Assembly (NCBI RefSeq): GCF_963678635.1
Contig: NC_087069.1
Location: 32,699,710-32,763,709 of the forward strand
Length of the DNA: 64,000 bases
Direction of reading: 5' to 3'
Origin: Symsagittifera roscoffensis
Lineage: Eukaryota > Xenacoelomorpha > Acoela > Convolutidae
The notes under the pieces were generated by a model. It saw only the letters and a program-made list of their open reading frames with translations. It had not been told where the DNA came from and searched no databases. The position numbers and the translations under genes were made by a program. The first letter of the stretch is position 1, and every line of letters starts with the position of its first letter. This document shows, one piece after another, positions 49,301 through 55,783 of the stretch.

Positions 49301-52071
49301 AGGTAGTGAAGAAGCCTAATTAGGCCATTCAGGGTTTTTTGTTAAGAGTCATGAGTGTAGTGAATACTTTTATAAAGGTCTTGTGATTTTTTCTGGAAAA
49401 GTTTTGAAATTTTTTCACTCTTAAATTTGATTTTTTGAGGTTTGATTTTGATTTCTTTTTAAGTTCAATTCATTTGTCTCGTTAAAAGCAAAAAAAAATT
49501 CGAAAAGACGTTTAGAAAAAAAACTTCTAGATTCGAAAGTGGAATTAAATTACCTATTGATCCAGTTTTCTCAAATTGGGTTAATTTTGTCTAGAAGAGT
49601 CAATAGTAAATTGTTCTTGGAATTCAAAGAGCTGTAAGGCCGTAATTTTTTTTCTTTGAATCTCGTAATTTATTGTTTTTTCAAAAACAAGTCAGTTTTT
49701 TTTCTATTTCTCTGCGTTCATGACTCACTTCCAACTGACTGTTGGCTATGTTGTTTTTTTTTCAAGTCTTATTTCACGCTCGAATTGAGTTTTATCGAGG
49801 TTTTGACTTTAATTTATCTCAGTTTAAATCAGGTGTCAACATATTTAAGTTCAAACCAAATTAATTTGCTAAAAAGAACGTAAATTCAGCTCTCAGATTA
49901 CAAAATTGCCAAAAATTGTGAATTAATGTTATTTTCTCAAATGCTATTTTGTTTTACGTTTTCCCAGAGGAACGATAAAACAAAATATATATTTATCCAG
50001 TGTTATTAAGGTAGTAAGCTGCATCAAAAACATATCAATCATAAAAGATTCATAAAATTAAAAGGTGCATATTTTTTTAAATTACGAAACTCATTAAAAT
50101 CAATCATGTCGGTCTTTTTTATTTAGTTGAACTTTTGCGACTTTGTGTTGACTGTGTTCATTTTGGTAAGTTATTGGGGTTTGAAAATTAGCATTTCGGG
50201 AACACGCGTTATTTTTCACGCCTAAACGTGAAAGCGGCATTTTAATCAGACTCGAAACTGTTCCAAATTAAACGGAGGCAAATTTTTTGGTCTTATTAAT
50301 ATATTAATAGATAGTAAATGCATCACTTTATAGCGTGTGAGGGAATTTAAGAAAGCTACTAAAAAATGTGTTAGACATAAAAGGACTGTCGGAGTTTACA
50401 TAATATTACCCAAACGAGCGTAGTGTAATATTGGGTAATATTATGTAAAAAAAATATTATGTGTTTTTTACATAATATTACCCAAACGAGCGTAGTATTC
50501 TTTTTTAAAGTTTATTTCTTCCAAACCGAGTCGCAAATTAAAGAGCTCATTTATGTGGTGGCGTTTTGCTGCAATATCATTATATCTAGTTTGCTTTTGC
50601 TGTATAACCTCATATCTTTGTATCCGGTTTTTTGGTTGTTAGTTTTAGCCATGGCCCATAGGCTAGGACGTTTGAATCTTCATCTCGCGGTCGGTAGTTC
50701 GATTCTGGCACATAGCAGAAGTTTGATTATTTTTACTTCCATTTTTTTTCAACAAACAAGCGAAAAAACGGCCAACAAATGCACTAAGGGTCAAGTGCCT
50801 TAGTGCATTTTGGCCGTTTTCTCGCTTGTTTGCGAAGTGCAGCTTCGCCTCCGTGTAAGAAAAAGGATTCGAGGGAAACCCCAAAAAGTGCTTATTACGT
50901 TTTTCTAAGTTATTAGTTAAGATAATGGGGTCGCCTAATTAGGAGCTGTTTCATTTTTTACTTATCTAATGAAATCCAAACGTGGGCTGTTGTCTTCTTT
51001 TGCTTGTTTATCGATTCGAGGAATGATTGATATTTGAAGGTGCAGGCGGCGCAGATTGGGTAGCATCGAACGGGGGGATGCAACGTCCCCCTACCCCGCC
51101 ACAAGAGGAGCAAAGGAGGGGGATCAACTAGGCCATGGTGGCTTGATGCCAAGTCGCAGCAACAGTTTCATAAGCAATAGTTGCACTAGCTCGACGTCAG
51201 CTCTTATGAATGTAATAGATGCCTAGTAGACAAATTGAATCTGTAGAAGTAACAGCTTCCTATCTTACAATTGCATGACCATGACTGAAGTAGAGGTAAA
51301 GGGTGATCTATGTAGTGTGTGTTTGTTGGCTGTCTGCTTCACCGTTGATTGTTTTCTTAATTGACATCTATTTTTTCCTGATTTTGAATGAGAAAATTCT
51401 AAACTTGAATCAAGTTACTAGTAGTGATTTGAGTCTAAGCATTGATGTATGTTTAAATCTACTCTTAATATTGCTAACTCGGTTGATTCTGATGTGATAA
51501 AATCTACTCTTAATCTGTTTGACAATCTGTGTTGTTTCTTTTTTCTCTGACTGAATCAATTTGTAAAACGGTGGTATATAAACCAACCCAAGTAAAAGCC
51601 AGCTACCAGATAAACTAGCCAAAAATGCGCAACTTACGTTATAGTTATGTCACAGTTATGTAACATTTATATAAGTCAATTAGTTTCATTCAATTACGTA
51701 ACTTTTAGCTGGTTTTTACTTTGGCAGGTTTATTCCCACTCAGGTAAAAAGTATGAAAATATGAAATCAGGAATTGGTAATATGATTTAAAAACTAGCTG
51801 TGCTGAGGAGACTTGATTCTCTATGAATGTGTTGACTAGTACTTGGTAAAATACATGACTGAAAAAAAAAGAAACTAATTTTTGTTTGATAGCACTATTT
51901 TTAATTCTGAATCTTAAAAGTGTGTTTTAAAACAATCGATCAAACAATATATTGTTTTCTTTTAGTCTGGACCCTGATGTGGAAATGGCATTCACCAAGA
52001 GATTCCACTCTCCTAGCAACCGTCAGCTTCCCCCATTGCCAAGGCGACCGATGCCCCCGAACCCAATTTGA
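21887..52071 (+). CDS. P4-ATPase phospholipid flippase, ATP8A-like (18 visible exons)
   Basis: The gene encodes a P-type ATPase that moves aminophospholipids from the outer to the cytoplasmic leaflet of Golgi, endosome or plasma membranes, normally with a CDC50 partner. The exons join in phase through GT-AG introns to about 1255 codons, plus a short part lost in the 200-base gap. Hallmarks in order are the TM1-2 segment with [15 protein letters not shown], the A-domain [11 protein letters not shown]4 with [15 protein letters not shown], the phosphorylation site SDKTGTLT, the nucleotide-binding SSPDE and [40 protein letters not shown] (the rest in the gap), then TM5-10. [10 protein letters not shown] is closer to ATP8A than to ATP8B. 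The first exon also has an in-frame ATG at 21922, but an acceptor before 21887 suggests upstream exons. Listed coordinates include introns. Confidence 0.95.
22735..23155 (+). repeat. two tandem copies of a 205-bp SINE
   Basis: Bases 22735-22939 and 22940-23144 appear identical. Each holds a shortened tRNA-like head (GTGGCCGAGAAGGCAG) and ends at the hairpin GCGAAGCACAGCT(TCGC), complete only in the second copy. A perfect head-to-tail pair is either a very recent duplication or an assembly error. Confidence 0.85.
23397..23600 (+). repeat. 5' part of composite tRNA-like repeat
   Basis: CCTTGCGATAAGCTAGGGTATTG followed by CTTTTCCCGTAAATAGC matches the 5' domain seen at 24883 and 29773. The tRNA-like part (TTTAGGCGAGGTGGTAATTAGG near 23552) is degenerate. 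Confidence 0.6.
23601..24882. other. intron stretch with repeat debris
   Basis: A tRNA-like fragment sits at about 24294-24366 (GATGGTAGGACTAACG and AGTTGAATCCGGCC). Bases 23880-23940 resemble 12520-12580 of the duplicated block. No gene is seen. Confidence 0.45.
24883..25030 (+). repeat. composite tRNA-like repeat, left part (split by LTR element)
   Basis: It starts with the hairpin CCCTTGCGATAGCAAGGG (24883-24900) and runs into the tRNA-like D-arm ...CTTAGCTTGGTGGTAC. The T-arm half resumes at 27741 after the copia-like insertion. Confidence 0.75.
25031..25265 (+). repeat. 5' LTR
   Basis: It matches the 3' LTR over its length with scattered substitutions, so the insertion is not very recent. 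Its right limit is uncertain by a few bases because no clear terminal CA is present. Confidence 0.85.
25366..25411. repeat. GA-rich microsatellite
   Basis: A run of (GA)n with short interruptions lies just inside the left LTR. Confidence 0.85.
25821..26636 (+). pseudogene. copia-type gag with two zinc knuckles, frameshifted
   Basis: Three successive frames encode one gag-like protein. The first (25821-26060, starting [16 protein letters not shown]) ends at a poly-T frameshift. The second (26099-26374) has the UBN2-type gag pattern [14 protein letters not shown] and [16 protein letters not shown]. The third (26382-26636) has two CCHC knuckles, [14 protein letters not shown] and [14 protein letters not shown]. 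Such gag proteins form the particle and bind element RNA. The breaks make it non-functional as it stands. Confidence 0.85.
26639..26937 (+). pseudogene. copia-type protease remnant
   Basis: The plus strand reads ...[16 protein letters not shown], the aspartic protease active-site region (DSGA), and further on [21 protein letters not shown], typical of the region after it. Stops near 26803 and 26935 interrupt it. Confidence 0.8.
27140..27320 (+). pseudogene. possible copia pre-RT remnant
   Basis: A frame with [19 protein letters not shown] ends at a TGA near 27314. It resembles the segment just before the RT domain in copia polyproteins. If so, the deletion removed integrase on one side and RT on the other. 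Identification is tentative. Confidence 0.35.
27500..27740 (+). repeat. 3' LTR
   Basis: This is the partner of the 5' LTR and is followed by the GTAAC target duplication, after which the interrupted tRNA-like repeat resumes. Confidence 0.85.
27741..28660 (+). repeat. composite tRNA-like repeat, right part
   Basis: GTAACGCTTAGCTTGCTGGGACGG...GAGATCGAATTTGACC continues the tRNA-like head left at 25030. The sequence ends in the hairpin CGAAGCTCAGCTTCG plus CCTCTGTG (28638-28660). Two further tRNA-like pieces (GCGGTTCGAATCCGGC at about 28282 and CGGGAGTTCGATCCC at about 28439) suggest nested copies. Confidence 0.65.
28746..28905 (+). CDS. flippase exon 2: A-domain
   Basis: Acceptor ATTAG, donor ACAAG|GTTACT; enters in phase 1 and leaves in phase 2. 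Encodes [20 protein letters not shown] and [12 protein letters not shown], matching the flippase 'W..v.VGDIV....g..iPADLi.L' pattern. Confidence 0.93.
29427..29617 (+). CDS. flippase exon 3: DGET motif
   Basis: Acceptor TTATAG, donor CTCAA|GTTAGT; enters in phase 2 and leaves in phase 1. Encodes [20 protein letters not shown], containing the A-domain DGET loop that dephosphorylates the enzyme, then a Ser/acidic stretch. Confidence 0.95.
29766..30540 (+). repeat. composite tRNA-like repeat, most complete copy (about 775 bp)
   Basis: The 5' end has the hairpin CGCTTGC-GAATA-GCAAGCG (29773-29791). About 105 bp further on is a tRNA-like head, TTAGCCTGGAGGTAACG ... GGGTTCGTATCTGACC (29882-29940). 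The body is AT-rich, and the 3' end (about 30500-30540) is the family hairpin GATGCTAAGCTCCGTTTTGC followed by CTCTGAG. No ORF is present. It could be an unusual SINE or a non-autonomous DNA element that carries a pol III promoter. Confidence 0.65.
30541..31249. other. intron stretch
   Basis: No supported feature apart from short simple repeats (GATTGACTGATTGATTGATT near 31014). Confidence 0.4.
31250..31423 (+). CDS. flippase exon 4: A-domain
   Basis: Acceptor ATTGCAG, donor GCAG|GTAATC; phase 1 in and out. Encodes [20 protein letters not shown] and [13 protein letters not shown], matching the 'ieCE.PN..ly.F.G.l' region of flippases. Confidence 0.93.
31723..31910 (+). CDS. flippase exon 5: end of A-domain
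   Basis: Acceptor TTTGCAG, donor CTG|GTAAGT; phase 1 in, phase 0 out. Encodes a Ser/Thr/Gly-rich insert, then [20 protein letters not shown] and [10 protein letters not shown], the conserved 'LLRGc.LrNT.w..G.VvyTG..TK'. Here [10 protein letters not shown] lacks the usual Gly. Confidence 0.94.
32225..32281 (+). CDS. flippase exon 6 (19 codons)
   Basis: Acceptor TTTAG, donor CAG|GTATGT, phase 0 on both sides. Encodes [19 protein letters not shown], the linker before TM3, matching the 'K.S..Er..N' pattern. Confidence 0.93.
32540..32797 (+). CDS. flippase exon 7: TM3-TM4
   Basis: Acceptor TTCAG, donor TCA|GTTAGT, phase 0. Encodes TM3 ([20 protein letters not shown]), a luminal loop, and TM4 with [17 protein letters not shown]. 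The PISL motif replaces the PEGL-type motif of ion pumps and is diagnostic of P4-ATPases. Confidence 0.95.
33168..33339 (+). CDS. flippase exon 8: phosphorylation site
   Basis: Acceptor TATAG, donor ACAG|GTACAT; phase 0 in, phase 1 out. Encodes [19 protein letters not shown] and [19 protein letters not shown]. The Asp of DKTGT is the residue phosphorylated by ATP. Confidence 0.97.
33340..34416. other. flippase intron 8
   Basis: Holds only short direct repeats (ACGTAAATCTTCTGTTAT near 34050 and 34084, and AATAGCTCC copies). No element or gene is seen. Confidence 0.5.
34417..34971 (+). CDS. flippase exon 9: nucleotide-binding domain
   Basis: Acceptor TTTAAG, donor CAAG|GTTTGT, phase 1 in and out. 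Contains [61 protein letters not shown] and [16 protein letters not shown], covering the ATP-binding N-domain in the usual order. Confidence 0.97.
35200..35640 (+). repeat. cluster of tRNA-Lys-like SINE copies
   Basis: A head GTGGCTGAGTGGTTATTG...CTCTTAATCTCTAGG and AGGTTCGAATCTT lies at about 35208-35265. Three successive 3' ends follow, at 35348-35378, 35520-35556 and 35610-35640, each with a GCGAAG/CTTCGC-type hairpin. The second copy keeps only the T-arm (GTCGCAGGTTCGAATCTCAG), the third only the body. This looks like head-to-tail accumulation. Confidence 0.75.
35647..36365 (+). repeat. composite tRNA-like repeat
   Basis: It starts directly after the previous SINE end with CCTTTGCGATTAGATAGGGTATTG. 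The tRNA-like part is CTTGGCGCAGAGGTAACGC (about 35789). It ends TTGCACCTTCGCCTCTGTG near 36365. Part of the 'GAGTAATGAACG' element lies inside (about 35920-36110). Confidence 0.6.
36366..36681. other. intron stretch with a further SINE 3' end
   Basis: TTTCGCAAGTGGTGCCAAGC (36517-36536) and a CTCTTCTTTGTG end match the family 3' terminus. There is nothing else before exon 10. Confidence 0.5.
36682..36846 (+). CDS. flippase exon 10: P-domain
   Basis: Acceptor GTTTAG, donor ACTG|GTTGGT, phase 1 in and out. Encodes [20 protein letters not shown] and [10 protein letters not shown], the conserved start of the hinge region of the P-domain. Confidence 0.96.
37222..37422 (+). CDS. flippase exon 11: P-domain
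   Basis: Acceptor ATGCAG, donor GAAG|GTCAGT, phase 1 in and out. Completes [16 protein letters not shown] and continues with a variable hydrophilic insert to GLIFEG. Confidence 0.95.
37630..37818 (+). CDS. flippase exon 12 (3' end lost in gap)
   Basis: Acceptor TTTTAG, enters in phase 1. Encodes [20 protein letters not shown] and [11 protein letters not shown], the strongly conserved end of the P-domain. The sequence runs into N after GDGA. About 15-20 residues (the rest of GDGAND and up to the Gly before GEEGLQA) and the donor site must lie in the gap. Confidence 0.95.
37819..38018. other. assembly gap, exactly 200 N
   Basis: The round length suggests a placeholder, so the true size is unknown. 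It removes the end of exon 12 of the flippase and part of the following intron. Confidence 0.99.
38019..39667. other. intron stretch before the nested gene
   Basis: About 38780-39050 is a partial 'GAGTAATGAACG'-family copy. The rest is AT-rich with no supported exon. Confidence 0.45.
39668..41158 (+). CDS. intronless F-box-like protein nested in flippase intron 12
   Basis: A single uninterrupted frame of 496 codons starts at an ATG in good context (AAAAATGAG) and ends in TAG. Residues about 10-60 fit an F-box: [18 protein letters not shown], then [15 protein letters not shown]. The rest has leucine-rich, LRR-like strands such as [23 protein letters not shown] and [11 protein letters not shown]-box proteins recruit substrates to SCF ubiquitin ligases, and here the substrate is unknown. 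There is no signal peptide or transmembrane segment. The lack of introns, in a region where the host gene has many, suggests a retrogene or a member of an intron-poor family. It is on the host gene's strand. An intact frame of this length argues for function. Confidence 0.8.
   Translation: MSRCKLEKTSLLDLPENVLENIILYVAPSRIQLINEWNFGKEVHALSQCCLYLNKIVNRSRLKFQALINATALSSSGALRRLLRYADKHKCNWILESIGIPGVVDIDVADFDHFICLLNENPHWIRGTDVMIRLLTISSSLLSEQTKTLICTCSQLTDRLFLDVLCHRAEDIRNCEFLVSYPYYSLLTKIFIHGASTKDNKLGVLNSFTNLECINLAEDSIDLRDIRNPSIVTDISAQSISIGGSSGMSLPKFINVYDLRFESGQKSDFLAICQCFPNLRNLDMSKLVLEEKRNLKDALAILPQKCSSMHIKLDMLPILSRCCQLKFLLITDDHIHTSYNDEALVSASIIWSSFQFSLLAVTIDCNIFEGSKGLDYLKMVLFLQPTLLVVCILVKPGVTTPNVLQDWLGNNSELIEALGVELIRSMECRQFDSSSDQIIYMKPTVSFRTVHLISYLKKNCQWPISSRLILNDTEMKSLKTIGTEKTELVKKACSIL
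41181..41186 (+). promoter_or_regulatory. polyadenylation signal AATAAA of the F-box-like gene
   Basis: It lies 22 bases after the stop codon. A second AATAAA occurs near 41589. Confidence 0.5.
41187..43105. other. intron stretch with repeats
   Basis: A tRNA-like piece lies at about 41873-41940 (TTGGCCTAGTTCGAAAG, GGGGTTCTAGTCCCGG), preceded by the composite-repeat 5' domain near 41748. A 'GAGTAATGAACG'-family copy spans about 41965-42300, with the CAACTGTCTGTTGCTATG end. No gene is seen. Confidence 0.5.
43106..43400 (+). mobile_element. hAT-like MITE, degenerate copy
   Basis: It starts CACCGTGGATTTAGGGG and shares GTCCCCTTTGTACT, TTTTGAGATATCC, AAAGGCGC and CGCCTTTTTTGGCCTG with the other copies. 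The right terminus is lost, so the end is approximate. Confidence 0.7.
43600..43675 (-). repeat. tRNA-like sequence, minus strand
   Basis: On the minus strand the sequence reads GGTTGGTTTAGTGGTTAACG...GGACTGAAGCCCC, then GGGTTCGAATACC. D-loop and T-loop consensus bases are good, but T-stem pairs are mismatched, so it is more likely a SINE head or tRNA pseudogene than a working tRNA. Confidence 0.5.
43852..44013 (+). CDS. flippase exon 13: P-domain end, TM5
   Basis: Acceptor TGTAG, donor AAT|GTGAGT, phase 0. Encodes [38 protein letters not shown] and KNITLYFIN, matching 'EG.QA...sDysi.qF..L..Ll.vHG...Y.R..k.i.Y.fYKN'. Confidence 0.96.
44614..44811 (+). CDS. flippase exon 14: TM6
   Basis: Acceptor TGTAG, donor AAG|GTTATT, phase 0. 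Encodes [19 protein letters not shown] and [19 protein letters not shown], the TM5-TM6 region typical of flippases. Confidence 0.95.
44812..45830. other. flippase intron 14
   Basis: Contains one copy (about 44908-44970) of a roughly 60-bp sequence that recurs in the next intron at 45966-46026. Nothing else is recognised. Confidence 0.5.
45831..45939 (+). CDS. flippase exon 15: TM7
   Basis: Acceptor TTTCAG, donor ACAG|GTGAAT; phase 0 in, phase 1 out. Encodes [19 protein letters not shown] followed by a polar loop, matching the TM7 region. Confidence 0.93.
46234..46516 (+). CDS. flippase exon 16: TM8-TM10
   Basis: Acceptor TTTAG, donor AAATG|GTTAGT; phase 1 in, phase 2 out. Three hydrophobic segments follow: [34 protein letters not shown] and [20 protein letters not shown]. 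Confidence 0.95.
46929..47108 (+). CDS. flippase exon 17: cytoplasmic C-tail
   Basis: Acceptor TTTCAG, donor CGCA|GTGAGT, phase 2 in and out. Encodes [19 protein letters not shown] and a Gln/Ser/Thr-rich tail. C-tails of P4-ATPases are often autoinhibitory and variable. No known motif is seen. Confidence 0.85.
50398..50490. repeat. inverted and direct repeat of ACATAATATTACCCAA
   Basis: ACATAATATTACCCAA pairs with TTGGGTAATATTATGT across a short spacer. A further direct copy ACATAATATTACCCAAACG follows near 50469. Confidence 0.85.
50646..50856 (+). repeat. tRNA-like SINE with long internal hairpin
   Basis: The head has CATGGCCCATAGGCTAGG and GGTAGTTCGATTCTGGC. The 3' end is GCGAAGTGCAGCTTCGC plus CTCCGTG. 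Just before that end a long hairpin occupies 50753-50832. Confidence 0.65.
51966..52071 (+). CDS. flippase exon 18: C-terminus and stop
   Basis: Acceptor CTTTTAG, enters in phase 2. Encodes [20 protein letters not shown] and a Pro/Arg-rich end [14 protein letters not shown], then TGA at 52069-52071. The proline-rich end could bind SH3 or WW domains, but that is only inference. Confidence 0.8.
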
Positions 52072-52515
52072 AAAAAAAAGCTACACAGCATAACGCAGAT
52101 AATTATTTCACCCGAATCATCTCCCAGACGGGACTCTGCTTATTTGCCTCATTAGCCGGTTTAAATTAGATCAATTATTTATTTTCAGCTTGCTTAGTGT
52201 TGAATTTATTTCATTTTCTCAATCTCAGACTCTATTCTAAATAGTACTCGACTTACTTACATATCTCTGATTGCTAACTGTACGAAATAATGAGATTATT
52301 GTTTGAAACATAGTTAATTTATTTGAACCACAGAATTCAATTGCAAAATGTTTTGCTTTGTTTTTCCTAGAAACAGTCAGATTTACCTCGCGTCCAAATT
52401 TTTTTGTGCCTTAGCTGTAATTTATATGGTAATTTGTTCCAAACAAGCCTTTTTAAAAACGGCGTATGTTTTTTGGATAAACCTTTTAAATATATTAATA
52501 TTTTTGACATTGGAC

Positions 52516-52521
52516 AATAAA
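52516..52521 (+). promoter_or_regulatory. possible flippase polyadenylation signal AATAAA
   Basis: This is the first clear AATAAA after the stop, 445 bases downstream. Confidence 0.35.
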
Positions 52522-54299
52522 TAGAATTACACGATTTCCGTCTAGTTTTTTCTGTACCTTTTAACATTGCCGCGCTGCTAGAAATGACCCATTATGGCTT
52601 ATCATTTTGAAATGTTCAAAATATGTTCAATCTGGTGTTCAATTTGTTGGTATTCTTTAATCTCGAAGTAAGGTTAGCTACCTGGCTACATTGAGTCACT
52701 TTTGATTCATCTCTCATTTTGAACTCCTTTTAAGTTAGGTTTTACATTTCTTTCCAGCTCACTTTCAAATCGTTCACCAAATAGAAGGCAATCATGCTCT
52801 CTTCGGTAACAGTAATTGAAATTGCGCCGTTCCAACTGTTGATCCAGTTTTCTCAAATTGGGTTAGTTTTAACAAAAAAGTGTCCATCGTAAATTGTTCA
52901 ACAAATTCAAAAAGTGTCTAGGCCATCTATTTTTTTTTCTTCGAAATTCAGAAGTTGAAGGTTTTTTTCCTTGCGCTCATTACTCTTTTCCAACTGTCAG
53001 TTGGCTATGTTTTTAAAGCTCAATTGGTCATGATTTGAATTCTCAAAAAAATCAAAAACTCTATGCCAAGAAAAACTGGTCTGAATAATTTAGATGCTGG
53101 CCTCCCAACTCTAATTCTTTTTTGTTACATTTTTAAAGAGTTATAGGTCGAGATGATTTTTTATGTACAGGCTCAAGTTAATTGTTTCGCGGTCTGACTT
53201 CTGATCTCTTCAGTTCAGTTCATTTTCTTTGTTGAAAGGAAGGCCAACTCCACCTTTGGGTCTGTTTTAACTGTTGTCAGTCTTTGCTATTCTGATAGCA
53301 GCCAACTGTCCTTGTTAAAAATTTTTTTAGTTTAGGTTTCGTTTTTGTTTCATAATTTGTGCTAAGCTTCGCATTTCTTCTTGGTTTGATTTTTGTTTGA
53401 GCGATCAGTGTTTGGAGAACAACGTGTCACGTTAGAGTTGGGGCCAAAAAGTGTTCCTTTACGACACCATTGTTTCTGACGAGTAGTTCTTAACGAATAA
53501 GGATTGTTCCACATTCTTGAGCAAATTTCATCCATTTGAAACTTTTATCAATTGTTATAAGCATGCATCATGTACCCATTGACCAATCCCACTCGAGTTA
53601 CGGGGAAGGGATTTGATCATAAAAGCCTATATTTTTGACGTTTTAATGTGTATTTGTTTTTATTGGCTTCAAATGTATTTGTTGGAAGGAACGCAAATTA
53701 CGTTCTGCAATAAAAAGAGCTAAATACGCGAGAAAAAAAAACGTTTTTTTAATTTCCCAGCAGAATTAAAAAATACCTATTTCTATTAGCCAAGTGTTCA
53801 AGTAGGTTAATGCTATCAAAAATTGTCAATCATAAAAGATTAGTGAAGTTCAAAAGAGCCTAAGGTAATTTGGCTCTTTTTCAGTTCCCCTTCCCCTCGT
53901 AAATTTACAACAAAGCCGTTCCAAAATTGTTCGAATTGCAATTTGCTTGTAAGAAAAGTTGTAAAAATGTTGTTGACTCGTTTTGATGTAGTTTTTAATA
54001 TGAAAAGTCATTTTAAAATAGATCTTTATATATTGAATTTTAGAAAAAAATCAGAAGGGAGAACTGGAAAAGAACCGGTGATATATTTTTTCCTTCGAAA
54101 AATTGAAATTTTTTGTCTATTTCCAGATCTTGACATTTTTCTTGCTCCATTTAGCTATAAATTATTTTTTCTTCGTAACAAGATAGAGATAATTTTTATG
54201 AACGTGCACGATAAAATTAGAAAGGTATTTTTCTGAACACATATTTTGATTTCATTTATTTTTTTTGGACCCTAGAGTATTGGTTTTTATATCCATGAG
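52522..54299. other. intergenic stretch with repeats
   Basis: Partial 'GAGTAATGAACG'-family copies lie at about 52800-53030 (with CCAACTGTCAGTTGGCTATG), 53200-53300 and 53690-53880. A plus-strand open frame at 53943-54236 is Phe/Lys-rich and unconvincing. Confidence 0.5.
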
Positions 54300-54644
54300 C
54301 AGGGGTGGATCTAGGATTTTCTCGAGGGTGGTTGGATTTTCAAAAGAAATTCAAAAATTATGTCGACTTTTTCTTTTAGGTCGGCCAAATTGATTTTCCG
54401 AGCTCTCCCAAATCACTAAGAAAGCCACTGTAAGTTTTGAACAGAAAAATCGCGTTTTTTGGCGCCCCCCCTCAAAATAAAAGTATATTGACACCAAAGG
54501 CGCCTTCAGACTATAATTTTAGGTAACCTCAACAAAAAAAAGATATCTCAAAATAGTACAAAGGGGGGACGAGAACCTCTGGGTCGGCAGGGGGTCGAAT
54601 CCCTAAGGGGGCGGGCGGGTGTCCCTCCCCTAAATCCAATACTG
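54300..54644 (+). mobile_element. hAT-like MITE, 345 bp, with target duplication
   Basis: The left end is CAGGGGTGGATCTAGGATTT; the right end on the minus strand is CAGTATTGGATTTAGGGG. The flanks TCCATGAG (54292-54299) and TCCAAAAG (54645-54652) agree at 6 of 8 positions, fitting an old 8-bp hAT target duplication. There is no ORF. It is in opposite orientation to the 43106 copy. Confidence 0.85.
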
Positions 54645-54984
54645 TCCAAAAGAATTAACCATTGCCCCAATCGTTTTCAGATAATAAAAAGTTCTGTGTT
54701 GAAATTTCAATAGGCTCTCAAGTAGCATGGCAACTGCTATTAACACACTTACCTTGCAATAGCGCTGTTTTGACCTTTCTTTCACTAGTTCTTGTTCAAT
54801 TTTGTGCTCAGAGTGACAATGAGCGAACCGCTTTCTTTCAAAATTTCGATTTATTTTGAGAGCTCTCTTCTGATCACAAAAGCTACTTAATGATAGGCGT
54901 TTTTTCAAAAGAATGTTTTGATTAAGATTAGGTTTGTTGCATGCTTTTTTGTACTATCTCACCAGTATAAACCAAAACTAAAGC

Positions 54985-55440
54985 TGTTGTTAAGAGTCAA
55001 TAAACGTAGTTCAAACTACTATTTCATAGATGGTGATGATTTTTTTCAGGAAAAATCTTATAGATTGTTGTTTAGAGTCAATAAACATAGTTGAAACTCT
55101 TATATAGATCGTAATGATTTTTTCAGAGAAATTCGATTTTTCGCGGTTTGACTGTTGATTTTTTTGTAAATTCACTTCATTTTCATTGTTAAAAGAATGA
55201 CAAACTCCACTATCGAACTGCAAATTGTAAAAGTCACGATAAACGTGAACAAATTGCAGTTTCGAAACTGGAATTTAATTGAGATTTTCCAACAAAATAA
55301 CAAATTTACATATTGATCTAGTTTTCTTAAATTGGGTTAATTTTATCAAAAAAGTCAATAACTTTAAGGACATCTGTTTTTTCCTTGAAAATCAAAAGTT
55401 GGGGTTTTTCGAAAAATAAGTCTGCTTCTACTTAATTACA
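54985..55440 (+). repeat. 'GAGTAATGAACG' family copy with duplicated 5' end
   Basis: The 5' motif (TAGAGTCAATAAAC.TAGTT) occurs twice, at about 54993 and 55075, before a normal body. The 3' TIR is not clear. Confidence 0.55.
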
Positions 55441-55584
55441 CTTCCGATCAGCTTAGTGTGTTATTACGAACCTTTTCCCTAACCTAATTCGCAAATAAAA
55501 GTGTTCACCTATGTGGATTTTTCACTGTAGCATTGAAAATTGCATAGCAGCTGTTCTTTTGCTTATTTGTGGCTATTGTTTGTT

Positions 55585-55783
55585 GCCCATTAAGCGTCCG
55601 TGGCTAAATGGTTAGTGTGTGACACTCTTACTCTCTAGGTCGCAGGTGCGAATCTCAGACGTAGTTGATTTTTTTTTAAAATAGTTTGAGGCATATTTTT
55701 TATTTCTACTATTGCAATTAATAGAGCTGCTTTTTGTCGTGTTCTCGCAAGTGTTTGCGAAGCGAAGCTTTGTACCTGTGTAA
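55585..55783 (+). repeat. tRNA-Lys-like SINE
   Basis: The head reads GTCCGTGGCTAAATGGTTAG, an anticodon-arm-like CACTCTTACTCTCTAGG and GGTGCGAATCTCAG. The body is AT-rich, and the 3' end is GCGAAGCGAAGCTTTG near 55755. The anticodon arm, compared with the 35200 copy (CTCTTAATC), resembles tRNA-Lys(CTT). Confidence 0.7.

Larger units (their letters stand above)
47109..51965. other. flippase intron 17 (4.9 kb)
   Basis: The left half (to about 48900) has no recognised element; a minus-strand open frame at 47535-47221 is weak. The right half contains a SINE 3' end (49090-49125), two 'GAGTAATGAACG'-family copies (49345-49755, 49860-50170), an inverted repeat (50398-50490), a tRNA-like head with long hairpin (50646-50856) and a GC-rich island of unknown nature (51045-51180). 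Confidence 0.55.
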
